A stretch of DNA of 64,000 bases from Agelas oroides (Eukaryota; Porifera; Demospongiae; Agelasida; Agelasidae): the NCBI GenBank assembly GCA_949130485.1, contig OX422183.1:31590640-31654639 (forward strand). Direction: 5' to 3'. Each line of letters opens with the position of its first letter. The stretch's first letter is position 1. The notes beneath the pieces are model-generated. The model saw only the letters and a program-made list of their open reading frames with translations, had not been told where the DNA came from and searched no databases. The position numbers and the translations under genes are program-made. Positions 35,105-46,439 of the stretch are shown here, piece by piece.

Positions 35105-35139
35105 GGAGTGTCAGGCAAAAATGACCACACTTTTGTATA

Positions 35140-35440
35140 TTTGGAGTTTGCATACACTTGCTGTATGTGAATTTCGTACTGTAAGCGAAGAACGCTGTGC
35201 ACGAGGCTACGACCAGTGTATGCAAACCTTGCTGCCGGGTGTAGTGGCACCTGAAACTCATCGGAATGATCGGAGCTACAGTCTATGTGAGCTCAAACTG
35301 TGAACTTTCGAGTTGCCACGCAAGAATTTTGCATGGTGGGCGGTTACACAGAGGACCTTGAAAAACCACAGAACTGTCAAAATCGAGGGGTGGACGCTTG
35401 TGAGGATATGGGCGCTTGCCCGGAACAATACGGTATATGC
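35140..35440 (+). repeat. Dispersed repeat, copy 1 (shared with 62690-62970)
   Basis: Order of shared landmarks: GTACTGTAAGCGAAGAACGC, GAATGATCGGAGCTA, GGTGGGCGGTTACACAGAGG, CACAGAACTGTCAAAAT, GCCCGGAACAAT. No coding capacity is recognised. Confidence 0.6.
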
Positions 35441-35651
35441 AACTGAATTGTTTCCAAATCATTAGCCACATACACAGTCATGACTTTGTTGAAGAGGTTG
35501 TGTAATTATTATTAATTCAAGTGTAATGAGCTCGATTTTATTGGTCTTGTAGAAATATATTTATTAGCTATATACTACAATAATATCATGTATTACCAGA
35601 GGGTATGATAGTAATATACAAGCCTTACAATTCTATCATCTGTGTACCTAG

Positions 35652-36391
35652 CTAACAAATGTCTTGAGATTGAAGTGAATTAGAATCTCGCCAAAATGTA
35701 GCTGGTATGCTCATCATAGGATGCAGGGCAGCCCTCTCACACTTCCATCCAAATTCAGTCAAGGTCACGTTACAATCACTGCAGTATGTACAATCACTGC
35801 AGTATGTAGTTTTCTGCAAGTAGAAAGATATTATTAGTCAGTTGTGATGCTTATCCATATGCACACTCTCATCACTAGATAGCACAGTATTGGGAAGACT
35901 TACCCAGTATGTGAGAACATTATCAACATTCACACTTAAACTGGAGTGAATATCACTGCCATTATCCACAGCTTCCACCAGGTGGTAATAGGCCACAATA
36001 CGACACAGTTCCTTGATGACACAACTATTGCTCTCTTCAACATGAAACTCATCTGTGATGTTTGTTAAAGTACTGTTGGCAATGGCTTGAAGCTGCATAT
36101 GAGGAAAAATACAAACAGTTTATTTATTGATGCTTATGCATATAACATGATCTGCACAAATGCTCCTATGCTGTCCACTGGTAGAACACGAGTACTGCTG
36201 CAAATTTCAGCTACCTTGAGTAGAATTGATATGCAACTTACACTACGTGTTAGTCCTCTGTGCAAGATTCTTGCAGCGTCATTTTCACTGAGTTGCCCAG
36301 TAGGTGCACATGTGGTCCGCATGATACATACTGCTAGACTGAGCAGTACAAATACATTAGTAGATGTGCAACCAGTGGAAAGCTTGGCCAT
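35652..36391 (-). CDS. Secreted cysteine glycoprotein, copy E (longer C-terminus)
   Basis: Exons on the minus strand 36242-36391, 35904-36092 and 35652-35813 encode 166 aa, with GT/AG introns in phase 0. The signal peptide core is VFVLLSLAVCIM. The linker differs strongly from A to D (TGQLSENDAARILH). Exon 2 has sequons ANST, TNIT and DNGS, an extra cysteine (SNSC), and the conserved LCRIVAYYHLVEAVDN. Exon 3 carries an 18-bp in-frame tandem duplication that doubles the YCSDC motif, then LTEFGWKC. It reads past the position where A to D stop, ending DIC. Eight mature cysteines at residues 74, 80, 118, 121, 124, 127, 138 and 166. The gene is intact; function is unknown. Confidence 0.85.
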
Positions 36392-36485
36392 TGCAGCTGT
36401 TTCAGGTTTTACTAGCAAATGATGAATGATTGTGGAAAGAGTCTGGTTGTTTGAGTCCAGTTATCTCTTAGCTGTGCTTGCTGAT

Positions 36486-36519
36486 GACTGACCATCTCAT
36501 GTGCTTGCTTATATAATAA
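36486..36519 (-). promoter_or_regulatory. TATA-like box and initiator of copy E
   Basis: On the minus strand TTATTATATAA (about 36509-36519) precedes TCAGTC (36486-36491). The leader is the family's, slightly shorter. Confidence 0.65.
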
Positions 36520-36559
36520 AAGCAAGAACCCTGTTTCCAAGATGCAGTAAGCAGACTGA

Positions 36560-36850
36560 GAAGAATGCAAAACTGTGTTGTTATAGCCAGTGAGGTCATT
36601 TCAGGCGGAGCTTTTTACAGCAATGTACCTGTATACATATCTATTTCACATACTTTATATGGTGCGATTGTTGCACAGCTATGTGGCTTCTCATTGCACG
36701 TAATTGTGAACCTTCCAAGAAATCAAGTAAAGAATCAGCTCATCAGCCGTACCGAGGTTACAATGTCTCCCAGATTATCTTACAGCAAATTAAAACATGG
36801 GTTCGGAAATTAGAGTATCCTGTAATATCCGAGGAAAGAGTCTCCAAGCA
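36560..36850. repeat. Upstream flank of E shared with the relics
   Basis: GAGGTCATTTCAGGCGGAGC and the following bases match 15880-16120 and 22486-22726. No gene is seen. Confidence 0.65.
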
Positions 36851-36859
36851 ACAAATATT

Positions 36860-37680
36860 CATAACCTGAGCAACATAAAGTTTGAAAATTGTATCACATA
36901 CTACTATGCAGTAGTCAGACTTCCCAGCGATATCCTAATAGGGTTTGGTATGTTTGTTTGCATATTTACAATGATCTAAGTTTAGGACAAATATGCAATT
37001 AGCTAGTTTTCATTCTTCATTTCTTGTTTCCAAAAACCTTTAACTATCACGTTTGCTAAAAGTTGAAAAACAACTTCAGCCTTCAACTTATCACATGTTT
37101 GCTAAAAGCAAACAAACGAACAAAAAACTGGAAAAAATCCTCAACTACATGAAGGAAACTTTCTGAGTTACATGCTGGGTATAGCAAAGGAACAGCCCTC
37201 TAGTTAACCTCGGCTCATTTCTTCTTTTTTTTTTTCCCCTATAATATTTTACGCAGCAAAAAAGTGCACAGGATACATGCATAGCTTATGCTAATACAAA
37301 GTGTACCCAGAATCTTCCGCTACGAGAAAGAGCCTGGGTACGAGACTAGCCTCTAGTGATGTGGCTTAGCCTTCAGTCTTGAACATCTGATACCCTTACC
37401 AGTGGGTGCAGCTTAGTAATGTGATATATATGTAGAGAGTGGTTACTGGGAAATGTTGCCTTGCGGTAGTAGCCACATAATGAGTCCCAAAGTGAGCAAT
37501 AGAAATAAGGTATCTCTTTGAAGATAAGGTTTCTTGATGGTTTAAGAATTCTTGATGGCATATCTGAATACTTCCTCCACCATAGCAATAGCTCTTATAC
37601 CACATTACATCACTTTCTCATTGGATAAACCGGGGAGTATAACTGGTCATATACTCCTGATATGGAAAAATAGTTTGCAC
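36860..37680. other. No gene seen
   Basis: AT-rich DNA with a degenerate half-MITE (GAGCCTGGGTACGAGACTAG, about 37330). Open frames near 37373-37605 show no domain. Confidence 0.4.
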
Positions 37681-37687
37681 AAAACTT

Positions 37688-39030
37688 GCTGAAGTGCTCC
37701 TCCTGAAGTGCTCCTCCTGAAGTGCTCCTCCTGAAGTGCTCTCCTGAAGTGCTCCTCCTGAAGTGCTCCTCCCAAAGTGCTCCTCCCGAAGTGCTCCTCT
37801 GAAGTGCCCCTCCTGAAGTGCTCCTCCCGAAGTGCTCCTCTGAAGTGCTCCTCCTGAAGTGCTCCTCCCGAAGTGCTCCTCCTGAAGTGCTCCTCCTGAA
37901 GTGCTCCTCCTGAAGTGCTCCTCCCGAAGTGCTCTTCCTGAAGTGCTCCTCCTGAAGTGCTCCTCCTGAAGTGCTCCTCCCAAAGTGCTCCTCTGAAGTG
38001 CTCCTCCTGAAGTGCTCCTCCTGAAGTGCTAGTGACCCTCCTGAAGTGCCCCTCCTGAAGTGCTCCTCCCGAAGTGCTCCTCCTGAAGTGCTCCTCCTGA
38101 AGTGCTAGTGACCCTCCTGAAGTGCTCCTCCTGAAGTGCTCCTCCCGAAGTGCTCCTCCCGAAGTGCTCCTCGCGAAGTGCTCCTCCCGAAGTGCTCCTC
38201 TGAAGTGCCCCTCCTGAAGTGCTCCTCCTGAAGTGCTCCTCCTGAAGTGCTCCTCCTGAAGTGTTCTTCCTGAAGTGCCCCTCCCGAAGTGCTCCTCCTG
38301 AAGTGTTCCTCCTGAAGTGCCCCTCCTGAAGTGCCCCTCCTGAAGTGCTCCTCCTGAAGTGCTCCTCTCAAAGTGCTCCTCCCAAAGTGCTCCTCCCAAG
38401 GTGCTCCTCCTAAAGTGCTCCTCCTGAAGTGTTCTTCCTGAAGTGCTCCTCCCGAAGTGCTCCTCCCGAAGTGCTCCTCCCCAAGTGCTCCTCCCCAAGT
38501 GCTCCTCTGAAGTGCCCCTCTGAAATGCTCCTCCCGAAGTGCTCCTCTGAAGTGCTCCTCCTGAAGTGCTCCTCCTGAAGTGCTCCTCCTGAAGTGTTCT
38601 TCCTGAAGTGCCACTCCTGAAGTGCTCCTCCTGAAGTGCTCCTCTCGAAGTGCTCCTCCCAAAGTGCTCCTCCCAAGGTGCTCCTCCTCAAGTGCTCCTC
38701 CTGAAGTGTTCTTCCTGAAGTGCTCCTTCTGAAGTACTCCTCCTGAAGTGCTCCTCCCGAAGTGCTCCTCCCGAAGTGTTCCTCCCGAAGTGCTCCTCCC
38801 GAAGTGCTCCTCCCAAAGTGCTCCTCCCGAAGTGCTCCTCTGAAGTGCTCCTCCTGAAGTGCTCCTCCCGAAGTGCTCCTCCTGAAGAGCTAGTGACCCT
38901 CCTGAAGTGCTCCTCCTGAAGTGCTCCTCTGAAGTGCCCCTCCTGAAGTGCTCCTCCCGAAGTGCTCCTCCTGAAGAGCTAGTGACCCTCCTGAAGTGCT
39001 CCTCCTGAAGTGCTCTTCCTGAAGTGCAAT
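37688..39030. repeat. 14-bp minisatellite, about 1.3 kb
   Basis: About 95 copies of a 14-bp unit GAAGTGCTCCTCCT. Variants end CCTCCC or are shortened to 13 bp (CTCCTCT), and three interspersed pieces read GCTAGTGACC. The unit lacks stops on the minus strand in any frame, so open frames of up to 283 codons arise with a 14-residue period (EEHFRRSTSGGALQ). No start context or conserved flank supports expression. Confidence 0.95.
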
Positions 39031-39034
39031 CAGC

Positions 39035-40850
39035 AGTGAATAGGTTAGCAGGTACTTAACATGAAGCCATTGTATGTGCTAGTGTACATTAGCTATGTGA
39101 ACACTTGGCAAAAGCTCGCCCCCTTGCTCCTGCGTTTTCACAGCTTAGTATATTCAATGCTGATTGCTACGTCACTTTGTCCTAATGTTGTCCAGTGTAG
39201 GATGGATTCTAGTCTATTTCTACCTTAACACAGCGTACAAATTTGTTACCTGGTACAAATGTTATAGATAAGTCTGTATCACTATCGTCTCCTCTGAAAA
39301 TACATCATGCCTTACTGTTGTAGTAGTAATGCATGTTTCTGCGGGATTAATGAAATGTGAATTCAAAACTACAACCCAAAATACGAGAATCTAGATTTAT
39401 TTCCCTTGCATTGGCTAGAACACTTCAATTCTACTTAGCTACAAACGTTATCAGCGCTATACAGGTTTTGTCATGTTGAGTGTTAGCTACTTTACCCTCC
39501 AGGAGGAGCCAGCATGAGTTTACCTATCATGAATAGTGAGACCTTCACCTCCCACGCATGTATATATCACTGGCCTGAAGCGCAGTGACATGCTCAATAC
39601 AAGTATCATTGATTTTATATGTAGACATATGTGACGTCACGTGACCAGGCACAACAGTTTAGACTCCTAAAATCGGGTGTGATGTTAGTCATATGTGACT
39701 GAATGCAAGAATACAGTAAACTGCTTGCTCTAAGGTCACTAGCTACGTGTGTGTATTAGATAGACAGACTGGTTAGGTCACTATATATTTGTTGCATATT
39801 AGTTTCTCATCCATGCCAGTAGCCGGGATTTTTTATAAGGGGATTCAGGGCGTGAAGCATGCGCTTCATGAGGGAGGTGTTATGCAATATCATGCAAGAA
39901 AATTGACAGCTAAATCGAGATGTAGACGAAATGCGAGGCGACCAGGAAAGACAGCTGGCACATGGGCAAGCAGCTGTCATGAGTTCTATAGACAAGTCAG
40001 ACTGCTCACAGACCACAGAAGATGGCATAAATTCCTTCTAGCTTCATGGCAGTCTGTTAGCCAGGGAGGTGTGCATGGGAGGAATTGATTGAACCATTCG
40101 AATCCCCCAACCCTATACAAACACTATAATTAGCTCCCATGTGGTTCACCGCAGGTTACGAGTAATGCTGTGTCTAGAGTACCTAGCCTCATTCCCAGGC
40201 CCCACCCATCATGCAATCAAAATCTGGAGGTGGGAAAGCCCTGGAAACATTGCAGACTGAAGTGACCATGCACACATTCTGGCAATTTATAGTATGGCTT
40301 CTAAGATAAGAGTCTCCTGTACTTTATGAGTAAAGAGTTAATCCATTAAGCCATTCCAGTTGACAATGTTTGTCATGTTCATACCAGAGTTCAGTGGTCC
40401 CTAGTTACTAACAGATGCATGCATGATCTTTACTGTTCCTATTAGTTTACTCATTGAAGTGCTCACAAGACAGTGACCCTCATATCCACGTTGTTAAAAG
40501 CCTGGATATGAGACTAGGTTTGAACAGTGCTGTGATGTTAGCATAGATTGTTAATACTTGTTTGTTGTGGTGTATTTGTTTGTTTATTTATTTATTTAGT
40601 ATAGCTGTAGCTATAGTTGAAAGAGAAAGTCACATAGGGTCAACTGGAGTGCACTTTATTTCTCCCAACTATAGTGCCACAAATTAACATCAGGCATAAT
40701 ATCATCGTCATTGCATAGGTTATGAAGCCACCACTTGCTGGTATTTTCAATATTACATGCATTGAAGTTAAGTTTGCTCTTTTTAGTGTGTCAATACTGT
40801 TTCTTAGCTGAACTGTTTGACTTCGAAGTGTAACATTTTGGATTCACTCA
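39035..40850. other. No confident gene
   Basis: AT-rich DNA. An open frame of 99 codons at 39789-40088 has no recognisable domain. A half-MITE (TAGCCTCATTCCCAGGCCCC) lies at about 40183. Confidence 0.4.
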
Positions 40851-40859
40851 TCTTACGCT

Positions 40860-41510
40860 AAATTGGATACCGTCATTATTCAGTATAATCCAATTTTACG
40901 TAAGAAATTCAAATTTATTATGAATCTAATTTTACCGTCATTATTCGGTAGGAAATTAAAATAATTTCAAATCTGGCTTCCGCTAGATTAGATTCAAAAA
41001 ACTTCCAGGAACCTAATTTCTTCCGCTGGATTAGATCTACCGCTGTAATGGAAGCACATTTCCAAGAAAAGCACTAGCCACGCACGGAGACTTCTTCGCC
41101 CCAGGTAGTGTTGCTTGCAGTACTAAATTACCATAGGCTTTCCCAGAAGTGTATAGGCTCCGGGAAATTCGATCGTCTGAGCATCGCGCTGTCTGCCAGC
41201 GACTATTGTCCGTACTTGTTTTGATAAGAGCAAGGTCTGGGTGCTGACTACAACGCCTCTGCAGTGACTTAAGAAGTGTTGTTTTGATAAGAACGCTTCC
41301 TGATACACTAAACAGACTCATTCTGCCCGTGACTTCGCTGTTTTGAAGAACGCTTCGTGGTGTACGCGTATACGGGCTAGCCGGCTCTTCCGCTAAATTG
41401 GATTGACTCGAAAATAATTAGTGCAGCTGCCGTCCGCATAATTGGATTAACAAAAATTGCAAAAATTGAATTTCTTCCGCTAGATTGGATCTACCGAATA
41501 ATGATGGTAT
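40860..41510 (-). repeat. Dispersed repeat, GGAAG/CCAATTTAG family, copy 2
   Basis: Reverse-strand relative of 8110-8995 and 53215-53640. ACCGTCATTATTC-like ends at about 40869 and ACCGAATAATGATGGT at about 41492-41507 suggest terminal inverted repeats. Confidence 0.6.
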
Positions 41511-41687
41511 GTAAATCAGGGTCGTAATCTAATCCAATTTAGCGTAAGTAATGACTGAACTTAGCCTTCACGGACTCTCAACAGATTGTCTTCATATATA
41601 GTTAGACAAGGTCTGTGTACACAATTCCAGCAATACATTTATGTAGCTACGCTTCCTTCATCGGTAGCAGAGTTCGCGAGGTATGTT

Positions 41688-41793
41688 TAGCTTCGTTCCC
41701 AGACCACTCCCGGATCCCAGACTTTATCTCGCAGCCGTGGAGAAAAATCGCGGCTGCGAGACAAAATCTGGGAATGGCCTGGGAACGAGGCCA
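41688..41793. mobile_element. Hairpin MITE
   Basis: The ends TAGCTTCGTTCCCAGACC and GGCCTGGGAACGAGGCCA enclose CTCGCAGCCG/CGGCTGCGAG. The flanks AGGTATGTT and AGGTAAGTA match at seven of nine positions, as expected for an aged 9-bp target duplication. Confidence 0.75.
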
Positions 41794-41840
41794 AGGTAAG
41801 TATACAATTGAGCATGCTGCACTGTCACGCATAGCAGTAC

Positions 41841-42256
41841 TAGTCTCGTTCCCAGACCGCATTTTTCGCGCGCGCCCGCCGGAAAAAAGGGTCTGGTGAA
41901 CTGCCTATTCCGTTTTCGTTCAAGTGCGCCGGATCGGAATGCTGGCGCATTGTTCTTTTCTAATTTAACGCTTGACGTCATCGAAGATTGCATTCCACAT
42001 TGCGTGCCAACGATCTACTAGCGAAATGGACATTGATCGGGCAACCCTAGCTGCCGTGAGTAGACTAGGCTATTGTATCCATCGAAAGGAGCACGAGTAG
42101 GCTGTCTAGGAGTTCGCTGTTTACTAGAGCGCTTTTGAATTCAGAATCCAGTTGACGTGACGTCATGGTGATTTCAAAATATTGGAACCAAAACGGTATA
42201 GGCAGTTCACCAGACTACTTTCCCGCTCGGCGAAAAGTTGTCTGGGCACGAGACTA
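41841..42256. mobile_element. MITE with 9-bp target duplication, 416 bp
   Basis: Ends TAGTCTCGTTCCCAGACC and CTGGGCACGAGACTA; GGTGAACTGCC inside at left pairs with GGCAGTTCACC at right. It is flanked by TAGCAGTAC (41832-41840 and 42257-42265). The central part has no recognisable gene. Confidence 0.85.
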
Positions 42257-42819
42257 TAGCAGTACGACCACTGTATATTTCCACGTATGAAAGATCTAAT
42301 TTTACGAAAGAAATTCAGTTCCAGGAATTTCAATCTAACGTAACGTATTATTTTTTAGCATACAGAATAATGACGAAAGCATAAATACTTTGGCTACGTA
42401 GAATTAAGAATAATGATAAATCCATCATTAGTATAAAAATTTTCTGTGAATCTTCCACAAACAATACAATTTATATAAAACCTGTCATCTCATACTCAGA
42501 ACCAAAGATGACTAGTTCAAATTGTCTCAATTATGTGCTTGAAAAAGCTACAACACCAGCGTACATTTCCAGTTTACAAGTACCTACTGAATATTTTTAT
42601 TACCAGGTACCTATGTTACTGTACCTATGTTGTTGCTAAGTGGGACGTTTCTACCAGATATTTTGTACATTACTGGACACTTTTTGGTGTGATTACATGA
42701 TGTGAATATGCTCCTGTTTGTGATTAGACCACTCGGGTTCTGAGCCCTTCTCAAATTGTTTATGTAATTTATTAGACTTTATTTTGACCCTTCATTAACT
42801 TTAATTGATTTCATATTGG

Positions 42820-45095
42820 TCACCAGAAAAAGCCGAAAGAACCTTTATCTTTGCACTGTGCAAAATGAATGTTTTGAGAACAAATTACAGAACATGTCTT
42901 AAACATCACAATTACATTATGAGCATTACTAGTCTTATAGGTCACAAGGCCACCAAAACAGGTGGAAACCCCCGCATCAGTCTGTTTGTGAAAAGTTTGC
43001 ATTTCAAATATGTGAAATAAGAATCCAGATGAATACTTTACATCACAAGCATATGAACACTACTACTTTTAAGCGTCAACAAAACAAGTGAGAAAACCCT
43101 TTGCATGAACCTGTCTGTGCATTTCAAGGATGCGAAATAAGAATCCAAGTAAACCTTCCGAGAACTAACAACAGATCATGACATCTTATACATATACCGG
43201 TTACAAGCATATTGAATTTTATGAGTCGCTAGAACAAGTGGAACATCCCTTTTTACATCTTGCTTTTGTTTAATAACAGTAGTTATACAACGTAGCAAGT
43301 ACAGTACCCCTTTCACTTCATATAAAAATGCTTAGCCCTTTATATACTAAATTGTATTTGCTAGAGGTCTTGTTTAGACTAGTCCCACCTTCTTTCACCT
43401 GTATTTCGACTTCTGCTGGGAGTTGGCCCTTGAAACTCGAACGTGACCTTGACCACACCCACTCATTAGCGAGCGCCCTCCGACCAGAGAACGCTCCTCC
43501 GGACTAAAAGCTGCCTCAGTTGGCGCAATCCGTTTTGAAGATTCGCTAGCAGAAAGGGTGGGACGAGGGGAGGTGGGTAGGTGTCACCTGGAGGGTGACA
43601 ATGCATGGCGGCTGTTGCGGCTGGCTGTAGAAATGCCCTGGTCAGTGCCGGGTGGGCTATTTGTCTGCTTTATTGCACAAACGGGCGTAGAAAACGCTCC
43701 CTTCACCTTGTAGCGACTCCATTTCTGGTATTTTGGGCAGCTTTTAGTCCGGAGGAGCGTTCACTGCCTGGTCGGAGGGCCCTGACTATTAACGCTCGCT
43801 AATGAGTGGGTGTGGTCAAGGTTATGAACCTGCAAGGGACAAACCATGGTTCAAGTTTCAAGGGCCAACTCCCAGCAGAAGTCGAAATACAGGTGAAAGA
43901 AGGTGGGACTAGTCTAAACAAGACCTCTAGCAAATACAATTTAGTATATACAGGGCTAAGCATTTTTATATCAAGTGAAAGGGGTACTGTACTTGCTACG
44001 TTGTATAACTACTGTTATTAAACTCTGTGGGCATTAGTCTCACAACCAGACAGCGCTAAATACAGTGTGAATTTCTCACAGTAAAACGTGATCCATGCCA
44101 TATCCAACTAATGACAGTGCAGACCATTTCAGTACAAAGCAAGCCACACTGTGGTAGAAATAGTAAATAGTTCTATAAATGTCTGGTCTCTAAGTACTAA
44201 AGAAAATAAATGCCAGGGTGTATATTCCAGGAAATACGGTACTTTTATGAGTTGGTAAACAAGTAGAAAAAAACCTTTTTATGAGTCTCCACTGTCTATG
44301 AAATGCTTGCATTTCAATTATGTAAGACAAGAACCTTCAGATAACAAATTATGGAACATGATATCTTATACATTACCACTAGCTACCACTTTATGAGTCA
44401 TAAACAAGCAAAAAAAAAACCTTGTATTGATCTCCCGTGTGCTGAAAGTTTGCATTCCGAATATGTGAAATAAGAATCTAGGTAAATATTCTGACAACTA
44501 CGAACAAGTCATGATGTACACTATACATTACTGGCATAATTATGAGTCAACAAAACAAGCCTTGTATCCGTCTATGATCAGATCCTGAGACTGCGGGGTG
44601 AACTGTGTGCATAAAAACAAGTGAAAAACCCTTGTATCCGTCTATGATCAGATCATGACATGCATACATTACAAGCATACAAACTTTAAAAGGACTGTGG
44701 GGTGAACTGTGTGCATAAGTATGAGAATCAAAGATTAACTTCCAGGAAGTAGCTGTTTGTAGGTACATAATAATTTGTAACAACTTCAGTTTACATAGCA
44801 AATCACTGCATCTGTCTGTGGAAAGTTTGCATTTTGAATACATGAAATGTGAATCCAGATGACTATTTCAAGAACAAAGTTAGTCTTGGTCCAAGACCCA
44901 AACCCAACCTCAGTGCGTTATACTGGAAATAATATACATGCCAGATGAGGTCTGGGATGAGACTAGAACAAAGTACAGAACCAGATGTTTAAAACATTAC
45001 AAGAAAATAAGCACAGCAACTTTTTGGGGTCAAAAAACAAGCGGGAAAACGCTTGCTGATATCAGTCTGTCTGTGGAAAGTTTGCATTCCAAATT
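42820..45095. repeat. Degenerate tandem array, interrupted
   Basis: The motif group AAAGTTTGCATTTCAAATAT, TGTGAAATAAGAATCCAG, ACATGATATCTTATACAT and AACAAGTGGAAAACCC recurs at least six times. Copies lie near 42975, 43110, 44310, 44450, 44825 and 45075, at irregular spacing. It looks like an old satellite. The only large foreign piece in it is the fold-back at 43267-44022. No gene is recognised. Confidence 0.6.
43267..44022. mobile_element. Long fold-back element, about 755 bp
   Basis: Two arms of about 250 bp pair end to end: TTTAATAACAGTAGTTATAC at left with its complement at right, through AGAGGTCTTGTTTAGACTAG and GGAGGAGCGTTC to a spacer of about 230 bp. Open frames at 43605-43802 and 43806-44021 lie in the spacer and right arm and are not convincing genes. 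Confidence 0.85.
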
Positions 45096-45099
45096 GCTA

Positions 45100-46340
45100 A
45101 ATTTACTTGCAAAACCATGTGATCTTAACTTGTGGGTGGTTCAAGTAAAATTCAAACTTTGTCACACGTCTCAAGTTCTATTAAAATTGAGGTTTGCAGT
45201 AATGGAAAGACTCACAGGTTATTAAAGTTGCTTTTCTTCATCTACAAATGTGCAGGTATATTACTAACTAGTATATTTATTACCCAGTAGGTATTAGCCA
45301 CACCCACCTTAATTGGCACGTGATTCTATGAATATCATTAATATTTGAATTTTACTTGAACCACTCACACAGATCTGTTTTGCATACTAATCAAAACTGC
45401 AGAAAAATAGGTAAGTGTTTCTGAAATAAACATAAGACTATACAGGTACTATCAGTTCCGGTATAGACATTCCACAATTTGTGTGTTCAATGGTCCATTT
45501 CAGGCATCACATATTATATGCAATTTCACATTAAAGCTACGACCTTTTGTGAGATATGTACTAGTAATATATAGCACCACAGTCCTCTGTTCACCAGTGT
45601 ACAATCTATAAAAAAAACCTCATTTCCAATGGAACGAGGAAGAAATACCACTTTAGTGTACATAGTATGACTTGCGTAAGTGTTGTGTTTAGGATCGGTC
45701 AATAATGTCTCACTTCATGGGATGTTGATCTTGACAGCTGAGGGAAGAAATTAAAGGCCACACAAGTTCAGTGTACACAGTTATGTGTTTGCTAACTGCA
45801 CTGAGTGGCTTCACCATGCAGACTTCTATAGTCTGGCTTCTGTACATGCTTGGATGCACAAGTTACACTGTTTTCTTCCCACTTGGGGTGCGGATAGCCT
45901 CAAAGAGAAAAACAACTAGATAAAATTATCAAAGTTAACAAAATGTGGGAAGACCTAGAAACAAGGCTACATTCAACAGTCATGGCACTTTTGCATGATG
46001 TGATTAGCATACCAAACCGAAGTGTTTTGGAATGCTTCTAAAAAAAAATCATATTGTAATATCATGTGAGTGGAGAAAGTAGCCCTAACCTCCTGTGCAC
46101 ACTTGACTGTGGATTCAAGCATTGTACAAAAACCAGAACAGTGTGGACACAGCTTGTGGCAGTCAATCAACTACATCATAGCATTTACTTCTTATTTCTC
46201 AACAGTAACACTTACTCCCACATAAAGGAAGTACGTACAAGAGAATATGCTTCCTGTATTCAAGTCACACGACAAAAATTTTAGTCATGCACAATGACAT
46301 GCCTAAGCAAACCCTAGTGGAAACCTAGCAAAGAACCAGT
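45100..46340. other. Upstream region of copy F, no gene seen
   Basis: AT-rich with short overlapping open frames. Unlike the other copies, F has no recognisable duplicated flank here. Confidence 0.4.
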
Positions 46341-46361
46341 CCCCAGAACATTTCTGAATCA

Positions 46362-46391
46362 TATATAAGCAAGCACACGAGATGGTCAGTC
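46362..46391 (+). promoter_or_regulatory. TATA box and initiator of copy F
   Basis: TATATAAGCAAGCAC is followed by TCAGTC (46386-46391). The block from TATA through the leader (AGCAAGCACAGC, GAAACAGCTGCA) is shared with the other copies although the protein has diverged strongly. Confidence 0.7.
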
Positions 46392-46439
46392 ATCAAGCAA
46401 GCACAGCCAAGAGACAGAACACATCCTGAAACAGCTGCA

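Noticed and set aside
37618-38691. Long open frames (up to 283 codons) on the minus strand
   Set aside because: They are produced by a stop-free 14-bp minisatellite; frame shifts between unit variants and the lack of any non-repetitive domain argue against a gene.
39789-40088. 99-codon open frame
   Set aside because: No domain, no splice context and an equally long frame on the opposite strand.
43605-44021. Open frames of 65 and 71 codons
   Set aside because: They lie in the spacer and right arm of a fold-back element and lack any domain.
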